Assembly: GCA_017484095.1 (NCBI GenBank)
Contig: JAFUTU010000004.1
Coordinates: 1-40,258 of the forward strand
Origin: Ruminococcus sp.
Lineage (GTDB): Bacteria; Bacillota; Clostridia; Oscillospirales; Ruminococcaceae
Length of the DNA stretch: 40,258 bases
Reading direction: 5' to 3'
This document shows, in pieces, positions 31,845 to 40,122 of this stretch. Within the stretch, counting starts at the first letter, position 1. The number at the start of each line of letters is the position of its first letter. A program made the translations under genes and the position numbers. Under the pieces are notes generated by a model. It saw nothing but the letters and a program-made list of their open reading frames with translations. It searched no databases and was not told the DNA's origin.

Positions 31845-32831
31845 ATGTTTTGTCCAAAATGCGGCAGTCAGGTCGCCGAGGGTTCATTTTTCTGCGGGGT
31901 CTGCGGCGCAAGATTTGATGTTCAGCCGCAGAATAATTATTATCAGCCTCAGCAGAACAGCAGCCTGCAGCCGTCAGGTGTGCAGAACACCGTCTCGAAC
32001 ACGGCAGCTTCCATAAAAAAGCTTGACCGCAAAAAGCTGGTCATCGTTTGCTGTGCTGCATTATGCGTTATAGCGGTATTGTTTGTGCTGTTCAAATTCG
32101 TTTTTGGCGGTCCCGGAGATAAAGTGTTCGGTGCGATAGATAAGACCATAAAAGCTGACAACTTGGAATTCGAGCTTATATACGACCACAACGATAAGCT
32201 GAAAGGCAAGGTAATGGGCAAGGACGATGACTTCAAGGTGCTCGTTACGGAAGGCCGCAACTATTTGCTCTACGAAGATGGTACCTTTACAGAAAACGGC
32301 AGAGAGGAAAACAACAGTGAGCTTCTGGACTTTATGGAGGGTATAGCTACCAGAGACCCCGAAAAGGCAGTTGAGGGCAGCAGCCGGATCAAAAAAGAAA
32401 TCAAAAAAGAGTTCGTAAAGAACTATAAAGACCTTATACCGACCGCGAGAAAGCTTCTCAATGACACTAACGCAAACTACATGAAGTCATACAAAAAGAG
32501 CGGTGATACATATAAGTTCGAGATCGACCTTTTTAAGCTCTATAAGGCTGCAAAAAGCGATGGCATACAGTTCAGCGGCAGTTTTAAAAGAATGATGAAC
32601 GAGATAGATGATGACCTCGACAGCCTCATCTTCAAGCTTGAAGTTACTCTAGACGGCGGATATATTAAGACTGCCAAGGGAACAGTCACCATTAAAGACG
32701 GCGACTACAAGGATTCTGAGAGCATGACCTTGAAGATCAAGAACATCGGCAAGGTCGATGAGGACGATTTTGAGATCGACCCCGATGACTACAACAATTA
32801 CTACTACGACGATTATTATTACGACTATTGA
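31845..32831 (+). CDS. Zinc-ribbon single-pass membrane protein, paralogue 1
   Basis: A 328-residue protein. A four-Cys zinc ribbon (C3, C6, C17, C20 in MFCPKCGSQVAEGSFFCGVC) is followed by a Gln/Pro-rich linker, one membrane segment (about 57-80, VIVCCAALCVIAVLFVLF) and an extracytoplasmic domain of about 245 residues rich in Lys/Asp. The last 16 residues are almost only Asp, Asn and Tyr. The plan (zinc ribbon, linker, TM, ectodomain) is like TcaA/YvbJ-type envelope proteins, but I cannot assign function. GGGAGG precedes the ATG. It is followed after 26 bases by a paralogue with the same N-terminus. Confidence 0.85.
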   Translation: MFCPKCGSQVAEGSFFCGVCGARFDVQPQNNYYQPQQNSSLQPSGVQNTVSNTAASIKKLDRKKLVIVCCAALCVIAVLFVLFKFVFGGPGDKVFGAIDKTIKADNLEFELIYDHNDKLKGKVMGKDDDFKVLVTEGRNYLLYEDGTFTENGREENNSELLDFMEGIATRDPEKAVEGSSRIKKEIKKEFVKNYKDLIPTARKLLNDTNANYMKSYKKSGDTYKFEIDLFKLYKAAKSDGIQFSGSFKRMMNEIDDDLDSLIFKLEVTLDGGYIKTAKGTVTIKDGDYKDSESMTLKIKNIGKVDEDDFEIDPDDYNNYYYDDYYYDY

Positions 32832-32857
32832 TTAGAAACCGAAAGGAGACGTTCAGA

Positions 32858-34396
32858 ATGTTTTGTCCAAAATGCGGAAACCAGGTGGCTGACGGCGCCA
32901 AGTTCTGCAGAGTCTGCGGCAATCAGTTAGCCGCACAGCAGCAGATACAGCAGCCTCAGTATCAACAGCCCCAGTATCAGCAGCCTGTACCACAGATATT
33001 TGATCAACCGGTGCCTGCCCTTGCAGGTGTGCCCGAAGGCGCAGGCGCTGCCAAAGCAAAGCCTAAAAGCGGTATAAAGGTCGTTCTGGCGCTTATAGTG
33101 CTTGCAGTTCTTGCAGGCGTGGTAGCACTTATCTTCTGGCTGACAGGCTTTTTCTCAAAGCCGGGCGATGATATAGTCGGCGCAGCGGAAGGCACCGAAA
33201 AGGCTGACAGCTTCAAGGCGGTGCTCACGGTAGAGTACGACCTTGAAGGCATATCGGACTTTATGAACGAAATGGGCGAGAGCAACGGCGAGGATATTGA
33301 AGCTCAGCTTGAAGAAATGGGAATGTCTGCCGATGACTTCAAAAGCGAAGCTGTGGTCTACGTCAAGGGCAAGGACGACGACTTTAAGCTGAGATTCATC
33401 TGGGCAAATATGCTGCAGGTGAAGCTTGACAGCGACGGCGTATCCTATATGATAAGCAACGACAATTCCGTAGACCTGCTCGGCACCTCTGATGGTCTGA
33501 ACGTTGAGCAGGAGATCGAAACTCCCGAGGAATACAGACGTATCTTCGATATAGTTTCAAGCAGAGATATCATTCAGGCAGTATCAGATGATGATGAGCT
33601 TGACGAGCTACTCACTGAGCACGTTTCAGAGAACTATGATAAGCTAAAAGACGTTTTCATAGAAATGCTCAATGATAAGGGTGCGGATTATGTCCTCGAT
33701 TATGAGAAAAAGGACGGCGCTTATAATTATAAGATAGACGCTGTAAAATTCCTGGAAGCATTCCTTGATAACGAAACCCTAGACTTTGACAGGAGCGTCA
33801 AAAAGCTCGCAGACAACCTCGAGGACGAAATAGATCCGGATATCACGATCGACCTCAGCGTCAAGACCTCAGACGGCAGGCTCGAAAGCGTTAAGGCAGG
33901 TATAATCATTAATGACCATAAGCTCACCACCGTGGGCGCAGAGTTCAGTGATTACGATGATATCAGCGATGATGACCTTGAATTTGAGGAGCTGAGCGGC
34001 GACATCAGCGACCCTGTGCTCGTACCGTCACTTATGAATTATGTCAAGAAGAGCAAAATGAAATCAGCAAACTCAAATGCCAAGTATGCTTATACCACGA
34101 TAGAAAGCATACTTGCTGAAAAGGAAGCCGAGGGCAACAGATATACAAAGTACGGAGAGTTTATGTATGACCTTGATAATTATGATCCCTCCGATCCTAT
34201 CGAAAGTGCCCTCTATGATAACTTCAAATACGGAGTTGAAGTTGACCCCGGTTATATCTATTATGAGATAAGCAGAGACGGCAACCTCGAATTCGTTCAG
34301 TGGTCTCAGGACGGTGTAAACTACGTCGGACAGTATCCGTTCCCCGTTACAGATGTCAACGAGAGCGTTATCTTCGGCAAGAAGGCAGACAGCTAG
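32858..34396 (+). CDS. Zinc-ribbon membrane protein, paralogue 2, pilin-like tail
   Basis: A 512-residue protein. It repeats the plan of its neighbour: zinc ribbon C3, C6, C17, C20 (MFCPKCGNQVADGAKFCRVC), a linker with repeated YQQPQ units, a membrane segment (about 67-95, VVLALIVLAVLAGVVALIFW) and a related ectodomain (GDDIVGAAEGTEKADSFKAV matches GDKVFGAIDKTIKADNLEFE). An added C-terminal part from about residue 390 (MNYVKKSKMKSANSNAKYAY, then TTIESILAEKEAEG) resembles the mature region of type IV pilin-like proteins after their N-terminal helix. The ATG at 32858 has AAAGGAG 9 bases upstream; 10 open codons before it lack one. Role unknown, probably envelope-associated. Confidence 0.83.
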   Translation: MFCPKCGNQVADGAKFCRVCGNQLAAQQQIQQPQYQQPQYQQPVPQIFDQPVPALAGVPEGAGAAKAKPKSGIKVVLALIVLAVLAGVVALIFWLTGFFSKPGDDIVGAAEGTEKADSFKAVLTVEYDLEGISDFMNEMGESNGEDIEAQLEEMGMSADDFKSEAVVYVKGKDDDFKLRFIWANMLQVKLDSDGVSYMISNDNSVDLLGTSDGLNVEQEIETPEEYRRIFDIVSSRDIIQAVSDDDELDELLTEHVSENYDKLKDVFIEMLNDKGADYVLDYEKKDGAYNYKIDAVKFLEAFLDNETLDFDRSVKKLADNLEDEIDPDITIDLSVKTSDGRLESVKAGIIINDHKLTTVGAEFSDYDDISDDDLEFEELSGDISDPVLVPSLMNYVKKSKMKSANSNAKYAYTTIESILAEKEAEGNRYTKYGEFMYDLDNYDPSDPIESALYDNFKYGVEVDPGYIYYEISRDGNLEFVQWSQDGVNYVGQYPFPVTDVNESVIFGKKADS

Positions 34397-34430
34397 GGCA
34401 GACTCGACGATTACGAATAAGAGCTCAATG

Positions 34431-34463
34431 ATCCCTCCCTCACAAAAATGGGAGGGATTTTTT
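34431..34463 (+). terminator. Terminator of the zinc-ribbon operon
   Basis: ATCCCTCCC (34431-34439) pairs with GGGAGGGAT (34450-34458); six Ts follow. Confidence 0.9.
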
Positions 34464-34509
34464 GTGTATTTTTTTGCCGCCAAAGTGTGTTAAAGATTAA
34501 TATTTTGTA

Positions 34510-34538
34510 TTGACAATATGAAATAATTGTTGTATAAT
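34510..34538 (+). promoter_or_regulatory. Promoter of the coiled-coil protein gene
   Basis: TTGACA (34510-34515), 17 bases, TATAAT (34533-34538), giving a leader of about 60 bases with GAAAGGA before the TTG start. Confidence 0.85.
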
Positions 34539-34604
34539 AGTCATAGTTATTGGTAGCCGGGAATTTATTTCGGCGTAACGACTATTCTGAAAGGATTGAT
34601 ATAA

Positions 34605-35822
34605 TTGGCAAAGAAACAGGAAAGCATCAGCGACAAGATCATCCGTTTGTACAAGGAAGGCTATTCGACGGCTGAGATCGCAAAGGAAATGGAGATGCCT
34701 GCGGGCAATGTTCCGAATATCCTTGAAAAGCACTGGCCTGATTACCAGAGCTATGTACAGCCTGAGAGAGATCCTGAGGCTGCACAGAAGAAGGGCTCAA
34801 TACTTCCATTCGGAAGAAAGGGTAAGAATGATAAGCCTGCTGTAACAGGTGAGCCGTTCACACCGTCGCTCAACCTTGCTATGGACGATGACGGATTTGT
34901 AGATCACAGCGTAGCAGGAATAGCGTCAATGCTTAACAAGGGCAGGAGCGCCAAGGAGGTCGCTGAATTCTTTGGCAAGGATATAAATGATATCAAGGCT
35001 GTTGAGCAGGTAATGGATGAGCATTTTTCAAGACTCAACGAGCACAAGGGACCGAAGGTAGTTAATTCAAAGAAAGCCGAGACCAAGAAGGAAGAGCCTG
35101 CCAAGGAAGAGCCTAAGGCGCCTGAGATCGATCCTAAGGCTGCAAGCATTGCAAACAACATTGCAAAGAGAAACAGCAGTGCCTCTTATGAGACAGGAGC
35201 AGCTGATGCGAGCCCTGTAAAGGTGCCTGAGCCTGTCAAGGAGCCCGAGCCTATGCCTGTCGAGAACAACGTTCCCAAGCCGACAGAGGCACCAAAGGCG
35301 GAAGAGCCGATAACTATGGACGAGATCGCACTGCCCGACCTTAGTTACGATGATGTTGAACCCGAAATGCCCTCTATCGAGCCGATAGCGCTTGACGATG
35401 CGTTCATCGTTGAGCCTGCGCCCGAGTCCACAATGCCTTCAATAGAGGAGGAAATGGCTAAGCGCGCTGAGGAAGCTAAGCAGCTTGAAGAGGAAAAGAA
35501 AGAAATAACAAAATTCAGTAAGAATATGGAGGAAGAGATCATGAGCCCACAGGAAAAAATGCGTATGTTCGCTCAGGAGCAGATCGAGCAGAACAACAAG
35601 AAGATCGACGAGCTGCAGCTCGGTATCGCTGACAAGGAGAACAAGTCTATAGAGCTTGGCAAACAGGCTGACGAGATCTACTCTCAGATCATAGCTCTGC
35701 AGGAGAAGGCTAAGGGCTTCAGCAGCGAGAAGGAAAAGATCGATGTCGAGATCGGCCAGGTAAAGGGCGACATCGAGGGTCTCAAGAGAGAGAACGAGGA
35801 ATTCAAGTCGTTCATCAAGTAA
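34605..35822 (+). CDS. Cytoplasmic protein with HTH-like start and C-terminal coiled coil
   Basis: A 405-residue protein not matched to a named family. Residues 8-45 look like a resolvase/sigma-type helix-turn-helix (IIRLYKEGYSTAEIAKEMEM). A second copy-like helical unit is at about 100-145 (GIASMLNKGRSAKEVAEFFG). A Pro/Glu/Lys-rich disordered stretch follows (about 148-290). A long coiled coil fills 285-405 (EEMAKRAEEAKQLEEEKKEI, then KIDELQLGIADKENKSIELG). Codon use is strongly biased to the preferred set (GAG, AAG, CTC), which suggests high expression. It starts at TTG with GAAAGGA about 9 bases upstream. It could be a structural or DNA-associated scaffolding protein; this is a guess. Confidence 0.75.
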   Translation: MAKKQESISDKIIRLYKEGYSTAEIAKEMEMPAGNVPNILEKHWPDYQSYVQPERDPEAAQKKGSILPFGRKGKNDKPAVTGEPFTPSLNLAMDDDGFVDHSVAGIASMLNKGRSAKEVAEFFGKDINDIKAVEQVMDEHFSRLNEHKGPKVVNSKKAETKKEEPAKEEPKAPEIDPKAASIANNIAKRNSSASYETGAADASPVKVPEPVKEPEPMPVENNVPKPTEAPKAEEPITMDEIALPDLSYDDVEPEMPSIEPIALDDAFIVEPAPESTMPSIEEEMAKRAEEAKQLEEEKKEITKFSKNMEEEIMSPQEKMRMFAQEQIEQNNKKIDELQLGIADKENKSIELGKQADEIYSQIIALQEKAKGFSSEKEKIDVEIGQVKGDIEGLKRENEEFKSFIK

Positions 35823-35884
35823 TATAGTAAACGGCGACAGTATCTGACGTTAACTATACATAGGCTGCAGAATATCTGTACTAT

Positions 35885-35913
35885 AGCCCTCGCCCTATGG
35901 CGGGGGCTTTTGG
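35885..35913 (+). terminator. Terminator after the coiled-coil gene
   Basis: AGCCCTCGCC pairs with GGCGGGGGCT (one G-U), loop CTAT, followed by TTTTGG. Confidence 0.8.
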
Positions 35914-35946
35914 TTTGCAGTTAAGAACAAAGAAAGGAACAAACTA

Positions 35947-36975
35947 ATGACCGTACCCATAGACAAAGAGTTAAAAGATCTGTTCGCCCTGTTTTCCGAT
36001 AAGGAGCCGACCGATGCCGAGCTCATAGATACAGGGCGCTCGGAAACGGATTTCCGAAATGCTGTTATTTTCACCACAGCAGATAATGACAGGCTTGTTA
36101 TAAAGCTCAGCGATAATGATTTCACCTCGCCCGAAAGGATAAAGATCTGGCGGCGCACAGTGAAAGAATACAAAGCTCTCGGATACTACAGCCCTGAGAT
36201 ATTATGCAGCAGGCAGGGAGATTTTCCCTATGTGAACTTCAAGGGGCACAGGTGTATAGCATATGCTGAGGAGTATGTAAAATACCACATTTTAGAGCAG
36301 CGTGACGACAGTGCCGAAAGCATTGCCGAAAGCGAGGAAGTTACCCGTGAAAAATGGATAATGACCGCAAAGGTCGCAGCAAAGCATTTTGACTATGCAC
36401 CGTTTCCCTCTGCCTATTGCCTGTTTGATAGATTCTGCCCCAGCGACAAAACTGATGAGGTGACAGAGCAGGCACAGGACTGGAAGAAAAAAGCCGACAA
36501 GCTGCCCGAACAGTTCAGAGAGCAGGTCGAACGCATCTGGAAACTTTGGCAGCAAAACAGAGAAAAGCTTGAAAAAGTATATCATACTCTGCCTTCATCG
36601 GTATTTCAGGCCGACCTGAACACTACTAATCTTCTTATTGATGATGACGGGCATTTTGCAGGAGTGTTTGACTATAATCTCTGCGGCAAAGAGGTGTTTT
36701 TAAATTATATTTTCAGAGAAAACTTTGCAAGAGACTTTGAGACTGAGATCGAAAAGATCAAAAAAGTTCTGAAAATAACAGCCGGACACTATGAATATTC
36801 AAAAGAGGAAAAACAGTATGCGCTGATGCTTTACCGCTGTCTTAAACCGATAAGAAAAGACTTTGAGATAGAAGAGCTTTTAAACAGCGGCGCTGACAAT
36901 GATAAAATATCTGCCTGCCTTGACAGCTCAGAGCATTACCTGACTGCCGAGATAGAGCTATTTGATCTCTTATAA
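35947..36975 (+). CDS. APH/choline-kinase-like phosphotransferase family protein
   Basis: A 342-residue soluble protein with a protein-kinase-like fold of the aminoglycoside/choline phosphotransferase class. The N-lobe begins about residue 30 with VIFTTADNDRLVIKLSDNDF, whose Lys is the probable ATP-binding residue. The catalytic loop is VFQADLNTTNLL, with Asp and Asn in the correct spacing but Gln where many APHs have His. The metal-binding loop is GVFDYNLCG. The substrate is unknown; nothing suggests antibiotic resistance specifically, and many chromosomal members act on small metabolites. GAAAGGA precedes the ATG. It is monocistronic, with a bidirectional terminator downstream. Confidence 0.82.
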   Translation: MTVPIDKELKDLFALFSDKEPTDAELIDTGRSETDFRNAVIFTTADNDRLVIKLSDNDFTSPERIKIWRRTVKEYKALGYYSPEILCSRQGDFPYVNFKGHRCIAYAEEYVKYHILEQRDDSAESIAESEEVTREKWIMTAKVAAKHFDYAPFPSAYCLFDRFCPSDKTDEVTEQAQDWKKKADKLPEQFREQVERIWKLWQQNREKLEKVYHTLPSSVFQADLNTTNLLIDDDGHFAGVFDYNLCGKEVFLNYIFRENFARDFETEIEKIKKVLKITAGHYEYSKEEKQYALMLYRCLKPIRKDFEIEELLNSGADNDKISACLDSSEHYLTAEIELFDLL

Positions 36976-36985
36976 AAAACAAAAC

Positions 36986-37016
36986 TCCCGAAAGCGGCAC
37001 TTAACTGCTTTCGGGA
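36986..37016. terminator. Bidirectional terminator between convergent genes
   Basis: TCCCGAAAGC (36986-36995) and GCTTTCGGGA (37007-37016) form a perfect 10-bp stem. T-rich tracts follow on the plus strand (ATTTATT) and on the minus strand (GTTTTGTTTTTT), so it serves the kinase and the GH26 gene. Confidence 0.85.
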
Positions 37017-37046
37017 ATTTATTCTGTTATCAATACTTACGCTGCG

Positions 37047-38711
37047 TTACTGTCCTCCTGCAAGGAAAGACTCTGTGTCAAGCGGATAGGTCTTGAGATT
37101 CGGGAGCTCATCAAGGGTGAGCACTCTCTCGCTGTTGTATACCTTGCTCCACTGATCTATCTCGGTATACTGGTCAGAGAGCTGCTTGTCCTTCAGGCAG
37201 AACTCGCCGTTCCATGTCATAAAGTATGCCCAGCGTGCGCCGTCATTGAAAGCGGTCTCAGGATCAAAGATAGTGCCGTTCTCACTCATTGCAATTATCT
37301 TGTTCGTCGGGGTAGCCGTTTTCAGAAGATCATAACGGTTCTTCTGAGAAGAATAATCGTGCTCAGCAGGGTAACAGTCAAAGCTCAGGATATCTACATA
37401 ATCATCACCGGGGTACCAGCTCGGGTTCTGAGCGTTCCATATCCAGATAAGGTTGTTGAGCTCATACTCATTTGTGAACTTGTCATACATAAGCTTCCAG
37501 AGCTTGATATATGCGTCCTTTCCGCCTGCGCCCCACCAGAACCACTGGTTCTGAGGCCAGTCAGGGTCGCCTGCCGCCTCGTGAAGAGGTCTCCAAAGTA
37601 CAGGCACGTTAGCCTCAGCAAGAGGTTTGAGCTGCTGAGCCATATTATCTATCTCTGCTACAAGAGCGTCATAGCCCTCCTGATCCTCGCCGTTCATAGC
37701 CTTGGCAAGATCAAAGTTAGTATACTCGGTGTAGAAGCCCTGCCACCATGCGCCGCCGTTATATTCCATATACTGCTCTGGCGGATACCAGTGCCACTGC
37801 ATAGAAACTATACCGCCCTCGTTGTTTACCCAGTCCATAGCCTGCAGAGGTACCATATCTCCGCCGCCTGCACCCTTATTAACGGCACTTACACCAAGGT
37901 TCATCACATCAAGGCCCAGTATCGCAGGGGTCTTGCCGGTGTGCTTTAATATCTCCTTGAACTCACGGCAGTCCTTGCCCTCGTTGTCGCCTGCTGACTG
38001 ACCCGAGATAACATATTTGCCGTAAACATCGGTCATGAAGTTGAAAAGTCTCTTGGCTTCATCTGATGCGTTCGGGTTTGAGAGCTTGTTCTCTACCTTA
38101 TACTGTGACAGATCAAGCGGTGCAGCAGGAGTGATCGTTATGCTGTCGATATAGATATGTCCCTTATCTCCCCTGACGCCTATAGTGTGGCTGCCTGCCG
38201 AGGATATAAGCACGTTCTCGGCTACAGTATCAGAAAAGGCTGTGCTCTGCGAAGTGAACGATGTGAGAGCGTTACCGTCGACCGTAATAAGGTTGCTCAT
38301 GCCCTCAGCGTCTGCTGCCAGCCTAAGTGTTATATTATAGCTGCCCTCTGAAGGCACCTCTACCGCAATGGCTACCTCATCGCCTGAGCCTGCGATAGAT
38401 ACAAAGCCTGAGCCGGTAAAGTCACCAAGGAACGCCTGCTCGAGCACTGCTGCACCTCCGCTGAGCTCTCCTTCCTCAGCCTCTACGGTAAGAGAAAAGT
38501 CAGCAGGTACATCATAAATGTTAGTAACGTCCGAAAGGTCTAAATTGCCGAGATCCTCAACTATCGGCGCAGTGGTAGTGGTTGCAGCCTTTGAATCGGT
38601 CGGAGCCTTTGACTCGCTGCTGGATGAACCTGTCTCACTGCCGCAGCCAACAGCCGCCGACATCATCAGTGCCGCACAAAGCGCCGCACCTCTTTTCATT
38701 TTGTTTTTCAT
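37047..38711 (-). CDS. GH26 beta-mannanase-type lipoprotein with CBM35-like module
   Basis: A 554-residue extracellular enzyme. A lipoprotein signal ends at SAAVGC (Cys23), then a Ser/Thr-rich linker and a beta-sandwich carbohydrate-binding module like CBM35 (about 70-195, SLTVEAEEGELSGGAAVLEQ). The GH26 barrel (about 210-545) shows WRPLHEA, whose Glu378 is the acid/base, and MSENG, whose Glu477 is the nucleophile; GGIVSMQWHWYPP is also typical. GH26 members mostly cut beta-1,4-mannan; other mannan or glucan activities cannot be excluded. The ATG at 38711 has GGAGG 8 bases upstream. It has no dockerin: attachment is by lipid. No sugar-uptake genes are beside it. Confidence 0.93.
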   Translation of the reverse strand: MKNKMKRGAALCAALMMSAAVGCGSETGSSSSESKAPTDSKAATTTTAPIVEDLGNLDLSDVTNIYDVPADFSLTVEAEEGELSGGAAVLEQAFLGDFTGSGFVSIAGSGDEVAIAVEVPSEGSYNITLRLAADAEGMSNLITVDGNALTSFTSQSTAFSDTVAENVLISSAGSHTIGVRGDKGHIYIDSITITPAAPLDLSQYKVENKLSNPNASDEAKRLFNFMTDVYGKYVISGQSAGDNEGKDCREFKEILKHTGKTPAILGLDVMNLGVSAVNKGAGGGDMVPLQAMDWVNNEGGIVSMQWHWYPPEQYMEYNGGAWWQGFYTEYTNFDLAKAMNGEDQEGYDALVAEIDNMAQQLKPLAEANVPVLWRPLHEAAGDPDWPQNQWFWWGAGGKDAYIKLWKLMYDKFTNEYELNNLIWIWNAQNPSWYPGDDYVDILSFDCYPAEHDYSSQKNRYDLLKTATPTNKIIAMSENGTIFDPETAFNDGARWAYFMTWNGEFCLKDKQLSDQYTEIDQWSKVYNSERVLTLDELPNLKTYPLDTESFLAGGQ

Positions 38712-38818
38712 ATAAATAACCTCCAAAAAACGGCTTAAAAGCCTGCTCTGATAATATCATAACATAAATATAAAAAATGTCAATAGCCATTTCACGATGT
38801 AAACGTTACCCCTTACAA

Positions 38819-38850
38819 AAAAATTAAAACCACCGCTCAAAGCAGTGGTT
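38819..38850 (-). terminator. Terminator of the pnuC-type gene
   Basis: AACCACCGCT (38828-38837) pairs with AGCAGTGGTT (38841-38850), loop CAA, with one G-U. Reading the minus strand it is followed by TTAATTTTTTT. The frame overlapping it (38757-38978) is not credible as a gene. Confidence 0.85.
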
Positions 38851-38944
38851 TTACTCTCAACATCATAATAAAAACTGTCCGCAGCTTTACGGTCATTTCC
38901 TGTACTGAGATTTTTGTATAAATTTGATTTATCGGTGAGAGAAG

Positions 38945-39628
38945 TCAGGCAGATTGCCTTTTCTTCATTCGCTGCCAATTGATATATCCGTAAATATCAT
39001 TAAGCAGAAATGCAGCAAAGCAAACAACGACGGAAATATAGCGAATATCTGTATTACTTGCCATTATCCATAAAATTATAAGAACAATATCGTTGGCGGC
39101 ATAAGCCAATGCAAAAGTCGGACACCTGCGAAAAGTGAGGTACACGGCTATAAAGCTTGTCGTTACTGAAAGGGTACTCGGTATTATGTTTGAGGTATTA
39201 AAATACTTTAGAAGAAAAAAGAATACCACCGTAACCACAATAGAAAGAAACCACATAAGTATTTGTTCTGCTTTTCCTATGCTATTCACCTTGACCTCTG
39301 CCTTGTTCCCTTTGTATGGATTTTTCAGCCAAGCTATGAGAGCGACAACTGCCATCGGCATTGTCATACCAAGGTATGTGAACATCTCACCGTAGTAAGC
39401 AAAGCTATATGAAATAATACCATAGAGCAAGCTGAAAGCTACCATTAATAATTGTCCGATATGGTTGCCCTTTGCATTGAAGATAAGAGAGGTCACTCCA
39501 ATAAGTGATGCAATAAGAGACAGATAGCTTTCACGATCAAAAATGCAAAATGACAGAACGATCGAAAAGACAGATAGTGACCATAAAATTATCTCCGCCC
39601 TTGAAAAATACTCAACTAATTTTTTCAT
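38945..39628 (-). CDS. pnuC: PnuC-type transporter (nicotinamide riboside family)
   Basis: A 227-residue membrane protein with seven hydrophobic segments. It carries PnuC-family features: a first pair of helices (IILWSLSVFSIVLSFCIFD), GNHIGQLLMVAFSLLYGIIS, and a final LNDIYGYINWQRMKKRQ close to the family's NDxYGxxxWxxM ending. Members import nicotinamide riboside for NAD synthesis, though some (PnuT, PnuX) carry thiamine or riboflavin precursors, so the substrate is not certain. GGAGGC lies just before the ATG. The leader holds a candidate attenuator; a matching terminator lies downstream. Monocistronic. Confidence 0.88.
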   Translation of the reverse strand: MKKLVEYFSRAEIILWSLSVFSIVLSFCIFDRESYLSLIASLIGVTSLIFNAKGNHIGQLLMVAFSLLYGIISYSFAYYGEMFTYLGMTMPMAVVALIAWLKNPYKGNKAEVKVNSIGKAEQILMWFLSIVVTVVFFFLLKYFNTSNIIPSTLSVTTSFIAVYLTFRRCPTFALAYAANDIVLIILWIMASNTDIRYISVVVCFAAFLLNDIYGYINWQRMKKRQSA

Positions 39629-39640
39629 AAAGCCTCCAAT

Positions 39641-39716
39641 AAAAAAGCATCCGCATACACATCTTCTAAGACCTAACGATGTGTAAACGAATGCATGCGC
39701 ATTACACTACCCGGTG
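39641..39716 (-). promoter_or_regulatory. Attenuator/riboswitch-like leader of the pnuC gene
   Basis: On the minus strand a terminator stem pairs GCATTCGTTTACACATC (39694-39678) with GATGTGTATGCGGATGC (39663-39647), with two G-U and one mismatch, followed by TTTTTT just before the ribosome site. A competing stem pairs GTGTAA (39707-39702) with TTACAC (39686-39681), using bases of the terminator arm. A further small stem CTGCC/GGTAG lies upstream. Mutually exclusive stems are typical of riboswitches. I cannot match it to a named ligand class. Confidence 0.6.
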
Positions 39717-39843
39717 GCAGTTATATTTTTCTTGATTATCATATTCAAAGCTGAATGTCAACAATATAAATTCTGATTTATCTAGTAACGATACCAAAGC
39801 AAAGAGTACTTTCAAACAAATAAGTGCAACGCAATTATCTTAA

Positions 39844-39947
39844 TGCAAACGTCTAGAAGTGTTCTCGGAAATATTTTGAAAAAATATTTATAAAAAAACA
39901 ATTTTAAATAACAAGCGCAGTCCCACTGCTAAAGTGCAAACGTCTAG
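39844..39947 (+). repeat. 13-bp direct repeat, partial copy of the RNA's 5' end
   Basis: TGCAAACGTCTAG occurs at 39844-39856 and 39935-39947, 91 bases apart. The first copy is soon followed by GTTCTCGG and the second, after about 30 more bases, by GGTTCTCGCC, so the first looks like a shortened copy of the start of the structured region. Confidence 0.7.
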
Positions 39948-40122
39948 CCACCTCTCCGAGGTGGTATCGTCGTTTGCAGGGTTCTCGCCCTTGACAGGCG
40001 ACCAGTACGGAGAGTAAAACCACCATCTTCTCGCGGCGACAGACGAATGTACCCCCTTGTGGGGTGCGTGAGGAGGTCGCTTTAATAAAAATCAGGGAGT
40101 TGTTTGAAATAACTCCTTTTTT
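39917..40122 (+). ncRNA. Candidate structured noncoding RNA with terminator
   Basis: The interval has no ribosome site or credible gene but dense pairing. GCAGT/ACTGC lies at 39917-39929. TGCAAACG (39935-39942) pairs with CGTTTGCA (39971-39978), enclosing CCACCTC/GAGGTGG (39948-39964). GCGAC (40036-40040) pairs with GTCGC (40076-40080), enclosing ACCCC/GGGGT. An intrinsic terminator, GGAGTT/AACTCC (40096-40116) plus six Ts, ends it on the plus strand. It is GC-rich against AT-rich flanks. It may belong to a known large Firmicute RNA class such as the raiA motif, but I cannot confirm that from memory. The remaining 40123-40258 has a GC-rich imperfect hairpin and no gene. Confidence 0.55.

Noticed and set aside
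34950..35500. Pro/Glu-rich repeats in the coiled-coil protein as a CRISPR- or tandem-repeat array
   Set aside because: The repetition is at the amino-acid level only, with no fixed repeat and spacer unit.
38757..38978. 73-codon minus-strand frame after the pnuC gene
   Set aside because: It overlaps the pnuC 3' end and runs straight through that gene's terminator hairpin, with no ribosome site.
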